Positions 60,301 through 64,000 of a stretch of 64,000 nucleotides of DNA are shown here, piece after piece (the first letter of the stretch is position 1; every line of letters starts with the position of its first letter). Under the pieces are notes generated by a model, which did no database searches, was not told where the DNA came from, and saw only the letters and a program-made list of their open reading frames with translations. A program made the position numbers and the translations under genes. This stretch comes from Antedon bifida (lineage: Eukaryota > Echinodermata > Crinoidea > Comatulida > Antedonidae). The stretch is taken from contig OY727096.1 in NCBI GenBank assembly GCA_963402885.1, positions 28,377,820 through 28,441,819 of the forward strand. The letters run 5' to 3'.

Positions 60301-63300
60301 TCTTGATTATGATAGTGCTGACCAGATGTTCTAAACCACATGACCAATACCTAGCTTTAGCCAATCGCCTGTGTTGGAACGACAATTTTTGGCGAAACCA
60401 ATTCAATTTTTAGACCATTTTTTGACGGCCGAAAACTGAGTTCAATAATTAGGACGGAAAACTTTTAGTGATCAATATTTCATAGTATGCGCACATTCCT
60501 GGTGTCATCTGTTATATAGTTCTTTGGAAACATTTATTTTTTATGTTTTTTTTAATTGTTCCTTAAAATATGCCAAATAATCAACCAATATTGATGAATT
60601 TTATTTTATATCCTTCAAATCTTAATCTATTTTAAATTTTCTTCTAAAATCATACACTATAGTTTACTTGGTGTATGATAATTATTTATAAGGTTGACTA
60701 GTACAGTTCTCTGGTCTATTGCAAAGCAATTTTTGTAATATAGTTTTCTATGAGTACTTTCTACTACTATTTTATGTTTTGAGTAATTCTCTATTGCACA
60801 GTGCTCTTTTGTCTAGTACTTTATGCATAGTTCTATATTGAGTATTTATCTTTGACATAATGTTCTATTGCATAATGTTCTATTGCATAATGTTCTATTG
60901 CATAATGTCCTGTTGCATAATGTTCTATTGCAATGTTATATTGCAATGTTATATTGCATAATGCTCTATTGCATAATGCTCTATTGCATAATGTTCTATT
61001 GCAATGTTCTATTGCATAATGCTCTATTGCATAATGCTCTATTGCATAATGTTCTATTGCAATGTTCTATTGCTATTGGTATATAAAACATACTAATTAG
61101 ATATTAGTTTATAGTTTTTAAATTACTATTTTTACTTATTACTATTTTGTATTATTGTTTTCATACATGCTAGTTTGTGGTAGTATACTCCATTTAATCA
61201 TGGAATATTTTTCTTAAAACATTTTTAATATATCATTTTAATCATATTTCATTTTATCAACATAAACACACACTTTTTTATATATTTTTAACCGAGTCGG
61301 TCAAGTGTTTTACAGAATCATTTCATCATTCAATACAATAATACCGAGTTCAGTGGCTAGTTTATGCTGGACTCCCTATGTTGTTAGAAATTCATTTCAT
61401 GCTTTCCTGGATGATGATAAAAATAAAACATTCATTTGTTTTGAAAAGATGAAACATATTTTTTTGTTTGTTATACTGCTGCATGATAATTTTTTTATCA
61501 GATTTTCATAACCTTCAGCTTTTTATTTTTGATATTACAGCTTGTGATGTAGTAGATAATTTCTTTTAGAAAAGACTATTATATTTGGAACAACATGTGT
61601 GTTTGGCATTATATGTAATATATACATGCACAATATTGAATGCATTTTGCTTCTCATCTCATAAGAAGTTTGTCCTAACATTGTTTATAATTAGACATCA
61701 TAAATTTCAAATTCATATCATCATTTACTTATATTTTTTTATCGGAAATCATATGAAATAAATTGAAGTTAATTTTTTGATTGGATAATCAACTTTTACA
61801 AATTTATTTTACAACCTAATTTAATTTGAATTTGATATATTTTGATATGTCAAATGTGAATTTTCTTAATTCAAATATCAAAATCTAAGATGTATGAATG
61901 AAATTTGTGAATGTTGCGATAAACTGTGGTAGGGGTTGTTAGGTATTCAGTATACAATATGCATACTAGTTATGTCTTAAAAAATCAAAATTAACTAATT
62001 AATAAATATTTCATTAAGTGTTATATCATGTATATTTTAAAGGGAAATTGTTGTGTAGATTTTAAATGGTAGCAAAGAATAACACAATTGATTTATATTC
62101 ATTACATATTATAGAATTAATATTTGTATTCATGTACAATTTAGCACATGTATTTCTAATGGAATATGTGTTCAGAGACTATAACTGCACATACAGTATA
62201 TTTGAATTTTACTATCCAGTATCATAGACAAGTTCTATGATACAGGAAACATGTGTGTCACATAAGAAGTCTGTATCATGGATATATTTAACAATAGTGT
62301 CACATGTGACATTGTTCGTATGACACATGCATCGTATGTGACACATGTTTCTCTGTATCATGGAACTTGCCTTTGATACTAAACAAATTGTAGATACATG
62401 CTGAGAATCAGCTAATTTGTTTGGACAAAAAATAATATCACACTGAGTGGGATGTCATCTAAATTATTATTGTATTTATGTTTGATTTAAAAAATCAATT
62501 TTCACAATAGAAATGCAAATTTATTTTTGAAATATTGTTTGTGGGAAAGTGGGCGGAGTTTAATTATTAACAAACAATTAGCTGTACATGTGTCAGTTTT
62601 AACCACTGATTCTAGGGGGCAGCAGACAATTTTAAAGCAATCAAGTTTCCTATTTCCTGTACTCCTTCCTTTCAGAGAGATATTTTTCTGTGAAACGAAA
62701 GCCAATAATTGTTACCACTATGGCGAACCCTATTACGTCGTACTTTCCTGTGAAACCAACAATGACCAATATGTTTTAATACTGCAAACTTTGTTGGGTC
62801 CTGAAGGTGTCCCCTCAATAAGGGATTCTACATCAATCGGCATAACATTCTTCTAAACTGCTTGTTAATGTTAAATTAGAATTTATGATCGAACAATTCA
62901 ACTAAAATTATTTTTTTGTGAAAAAAATGAAAATAATAAAATAGTGATACAATTTTAAGAAATGAAAAAGGGAAAACCCAAAAAGTAAAATAACTTGTTT
63001 GGATCGTTATTAAATAAATCTTAAGTACAGAAAGTACCAATTATAACATACAAAATAGAACCTGCACCTCTTCCTACCCACACATAATCAAAAACAAAAA
63101 TCAAATATTTATTAGATATGAAAGGGAATTTTAGGGTATTCTGCATGTATGGTGTCACCGCTATCCATATTAGAATTTTATACTTATTAATTATCACTTA
63201 TTTATTATATATTTAAAAACAGTGTTTTCTTGTGTTTTGGTTTTAAACAAAAACTATTGTTAGTTGTTATATCATACATCAGCAAACATTGGCTATTTTG

Positions 63301-63762
63301 TGGACACATAGATTTACAAGTAGTGTGCCCTCTAGTGGTTTAATATTATCATCTCTAGGTTGGTTACGATAATTATTCATTGCGTTAATTCATTTTGTTC
63401 TGTTGCTTTTGTTTTTATAATTTTGTTTGGATTTCTGTATTGTATATACAGTATACAACTTTCTTTATATACTTTTGTTGTGTATAATACACATGTATTT
63501 TATTTTTCAACTATGGATTTGAGCGAACTCCATATTTGGGCATGTCCCACTCAGACGCGCTCAATTTTTCAGTATGAGCAAAAGGGTCTCTGAATACATT
63601 ACAGTTTTGAAATGTTCTCAATGTGATTTTGACAATGATATTTTTGATTGGTTTACAGCTGACGGTCAGATTGTTAAGATCTACGATGGTTATATAGCGC
63701 TTTCAAAACGAAACTTCAAAACTATTCAGGTGCAGAAGGATGCAACTATACAACAAATGATT
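39353..63762 (+). CDS. DGKQ: Diacylglycerol kinase theta, 5' part (three C1 domains and start of RA domain)
   Basis: DGK theta phosphorylates diacylglycerol to phosphatidic acid; three C1 domains followed by a Ras-association domain are its diagnostic N-terminal layout. Exons: 39353-39521, 46257-46336, 47045-47147, 51444-51532, 51979-52110, 52638-52770, 55246-55362, 57548-57739, 58289-58318, 63659-63762; phases agree, 383 codons from the ATG. C1-1 has H25, C38, C41, C55, C58, H63, C66, C74, exactly canonical spacing. C1-2 runs H88-C135 and C1-3 H154-C204 with full Cys/His sets. A basic Lys/Pro linker follows (exon at 55246), then an acidic Cys-containing linker, then KIYDGYIALSKRNFKTIQV, the start of the RA domain. 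The kinase domain lies beyond the window. The exon at 57548 has a second in-phase donor at 57607. The 5' end may lie further upstream. Confidence 0.9.
39634..39773. mobile_element. MITE family A, copy 6
   Basis: CAGTCTACACTATCAAACTT at the left and AGTTTGATAGTGTAGGCAGA at the right are inverted. The interior has GTGATGTGCCCATATATGG and TTTGGGCACATCACAC. In the first large DGK theta intron. Confidence 0.9.
40623..40794. mobile_element. Foldback element with AAAGTTTATCGCAAAT ends
   Basis: The left end AAAGTTTATCGCAAAT is the inverse of the right end ATTTGCGATAAACCTT. The inner arms (GCATGATGGGAAGG, TTTGGGAGCAATAGCG) also pair with CGTTATTGCTCCCAAA and CTTCCCATTATGC. About 172 bp, essentially all arm. 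Non-coding. Confidence 0.9.
42468..42722. mobile_element. TIR element with GTAGCCAGG ends
   Basis: CCTGTAGCCAGGGGTTC at the left and TCCTGGCTACGAGC at the right are partial inverses, about 255 bp apart. GACCTCCCCCGCCCC and GAACCCCCTGTAA lie inside the two ends. No ORF was recognised. Confidence 0.6.
44463..44612. mobile_element. TIR element with CCCAATACCxGAC ends
   Basis: CCCCCCAATACCAGACTTTT at the left matches the inverse of AAAAGTGTCCGGTATTGGGA at the right. An internal AATACCAGACTTTCCAGAC repeats the terminal word. About 150 bp. Confidence 0.65.
45199..45335. mobile_element. Foldback element with CCCCTTCACATT ends
   Basis: AACCCCTTCACATTGG at the left and CTAATGTGAAGGGGGGTT at the right are inverses. 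ATAGTTAAAC is present on both sides and is a plausible target-site duplication. The interior holds a self-complementary ACCAGGTGCACACC-like centre. Confidence 0.7.
46337..47044. other. DGK theta intron 2
   Basis: Contains the foldback element at 46611-46808 and an unrecognised stretch with a possible relative of the 45199 element near 46374 (CCCTTTTCACATCGCTTAG). Confidence 0.5.
46611..46808 (+). mobile_element. Inverted-repeat element with CAATCTAGCAACAGA ends
   Basis: AAGCAATCTAGCAACAGA at the left is the inverse of TCTGTTGTTAGATTGCCTT at the right. The interior has GAGCTCTGGAGTTCAAAGGG, CAGTTCCACGCCCCTTAAC and a CGCGCCGCAG centre. It is the fullest of three copies (others 38828, 28857). 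Confidence 0.8.
47148..49559. other. DGK theta intron 3, left part
   Basis: AT-rich, with no gene recognised. Two weakly similar segments near 48200-48330 and 48410-48500 share TTAATTTTAAAGGATTTxATTGT-like sequence and may be an old duplication. Confidence 0.45.
49560..50450. repeat. ~0.9-kb minisatellite of TGTTCACATACTGATACTG units
   Basis: Dozens of tandem 17-25 bp variants of TGTTCACATACTGATACTG, with TACATGTTCACATACTGATT and TATACATACTGTATG forms interspersed. Higher-order units of about 60 bp are near-identical at 49925-50060. ORFs on both strands here are repeat artefacts. It lies in a DGK theta intron. Confidence 0.95.
50886..51358. repeat. Minisatellite of CCAGTTAGCCAGGTC units
   Basis: Irregular tandem units combine GGTCCCAGTTAGCAGGCTGC, GAGCAGGCTTCCAGTTA and TCCAGGTCCCTGTTAGCATG. 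The composite period is about 45-60 bp. It ends 85 bp before the DGK theta exon at 51444. Confidence 0.9.
51668..51910. repeat. Degenerate CATGCAxxxxTCTCTC repeat
   Basis: About ten loosely spaced recurrences of ACATGCA or CCATGCA followed by pyrimidine-rich sequence, between DGK theta exons 51444-51532 and 51979-52110. Low sequence identity between units. Confidence 0.55.
52270..52480 (+). mobile_element. tRNA-derived SINE, copy 2
   Basis: Same family as 19919-20152: A-box-like TGGCTTGGTGG at 52281, B-box-like GGGTTCAAGTCC near 52324, then CAACTCCACTCCCA, GAGCATCTTGTGTATAT and TTTGTCTTGTG. The tail differs. In DGK theta intron, sense orientation. Confidence 0.85.
52771..55245. other. DGK theta intron after third C1 exon
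   Basis: About 2.5 kb of AT-rich non-coding DNA. A stretch at 54030-54240 has words such as TGTCCCCTTACTAGGGGAT and GCGACCCCTATTAA; a similar TGTCCCCTCAATAAGGGAT occurs at 62810, suggesting a further dispersed repeat. No gene was recognised. Confidence 0.5.
55435..55625. mobile_element. 191-bp foldback element with GTCTTTCACACCTGTTC ends
   Basis: GTCTTTCACACCTGTTC at the left is the near inverse of GAACAGATGTGAAAGAC at the right (gapped). The arms pair inward through CCGGCGCCGG, AATCAAATCGAACG and CCACGTGGCTATGCGG. It is GC-richer than its surroundings and has no ORF. Confidence 0.85.
55626..57547. other. DGK theta intron before the acidic linker exon
   Basis: Non-coding, with AT-rich ATGATTATTATT-type tracts at 55890-56110 and 56170-56330. 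A GGTGGTAACTAGT minisatellite lies at 57053-57350. Confidence 0.5.
57053..57350. repeat. GGTGGTAACTAGT minisatellite
   Basis: Irregular tandem repeats of GGTGGTAACTAGTTGAAT and of a 54-bp unit (GGTAACTAGTGGCAATGGTG with TTAACAGTGATGATG) present twice in near-identical form at 57174-57280. It is 200 bp before the DGK theta exon at 57548. Confidence 0.85.
60856..61072. repeat. 15-bp minisatellite CATAATGTTCTATTG
   Basis: About fifteen tandem units of CATAATGTTCTATTG and the variant CATAATGCTCTATTG, with shortened CAATGTTCTATTG forms that themselves recur in a regular higher order. The ORF across it is an artefact. Confidence 0.95.
62219..62380. mobile_element. Foldback element with AGTATCATAGACAAG ends
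   Basis: The left arm AGTATCATAGACAAGTTC, ATGATACAGGAAACATGTG pairs with the right arm CACATGTTTCTCTGTATCAT, GGAACTTGCCTTTGATACT. The centre has TGTCACATGTGACA, itself palindromic. About 162 bp. Related words occur at 18873-19000. Confidence 0.85.
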
Positions 63763-64000
63763 GTAAGTATTCATTGTTATTATTATACTGATACGGGGGT
63801 CACGACTTAAAGTCAAGTTCAATGAACTTACTGTGACCTCCTTCCACCCATATATTATACACTGTATACGTATGTTTGTATAAATTCATTTAAATGAGTG
63901 GGAAAAAAACGAAAAACGAAGCGAAATTGAGCTGAATTGTACAGAAGAACTGTCTTCTCACCTAAGGGTCCTTTCATGTCATGCTGCAATCAAACAGAAC
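63763..64000. other. Intron of DGK theta running off the window
   Basis: Begins GTAAGT after the RA-domain exon. Near the right edge, AAGGGTCCTTTCATG may be the start of another copy of the 55435 element family, cut by the window end. Confidence 0.5.

Larger units (their letters stand above)
58319..63658. other. DGK theta intron before RA-domain exon
   Basis: A 5.3-kb AT-rich intron. It contains a 15-bp minisatellite (60856-61072), a foldback (62219-62380) and a small hairpin near 59139-59169 (ATAACTACCGTAGTTATT). Near 59190-59490 there are words with loose mirror symmetry (CAAATAAACACCCAAGG, AATAAACGCCCTGGGGTGTT) that may be a decayed MITE. Confidence 0.5.

Overview
The window is intron-rich, AT-rich animal genomic DNA. 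Coding exons have canonical GT/AG junctions and lie among many short foldback (MITE-like) elements, tRNA-derived SINEs and minisatellites. The gene families, a RAG1-N-terminal-like zinc-binding protein, and the very frequent word TAGGCCTA suggest a marine invertebrate deuterostome, most likely an echinoderm. That assignment is an inference, and the class cannot be fixed from the sequence alone.

Layout: (1) 1-171, a near-perfect foldback element. (2) 451-5398 and 9172-13934 (+), two tandem 9-exon paralogues of an organic anion transporting polypeptide (OATP/SLCO, nearest to the SLCO4 type by eye). They share intron positions but have expanded different repeats in the same extracellular loop. 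(3) 14416-15444 (-), a coding region without introns whose N-terminus resembles the zinc-binding N-terminal region of RAG1, with a later Cys/His cluster, a C-terminal coiled coil and no RAG1 core. (4) 18569-26662 (-), elongin A in 10 coding exons, 897 codons assembled by eye. (5) 26867-30391 (+), clathrin light chain in 5 exons, 213 aa, head-to-head with elongin A across 204 bp. (6) 39353-63762 (+), the 5' part of diacylglycerol kinase theta: three C1 domains, a basic linker and the start of the Ras-association domain. The kinase catalytic exons lie beyond the right edge. A possible earlier coding exon is at 34811-34859.

The genes do not form one pathway. The transporter pair is a local duplication, elongin A and clathrin light chain are housekeeping genes that probably share a promoter region, and DGK theta is a long signalling gene. 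Most remaining sequence is introns and intergenic DNA holding at least eight small inverted-repeat families (one present six times), two clear SINE copies and several minisatellites. The most unusual items are the RAG1-N-like gene, the reciprocal loop-repeat expansion in the two OATPs, and short highly conserved duplicated segments inside elongin A and clathrin light chain introns. All exon models were read by eye from ORF continuity, splice consensus, matching phase and family resemblance; no alignment or search was run.
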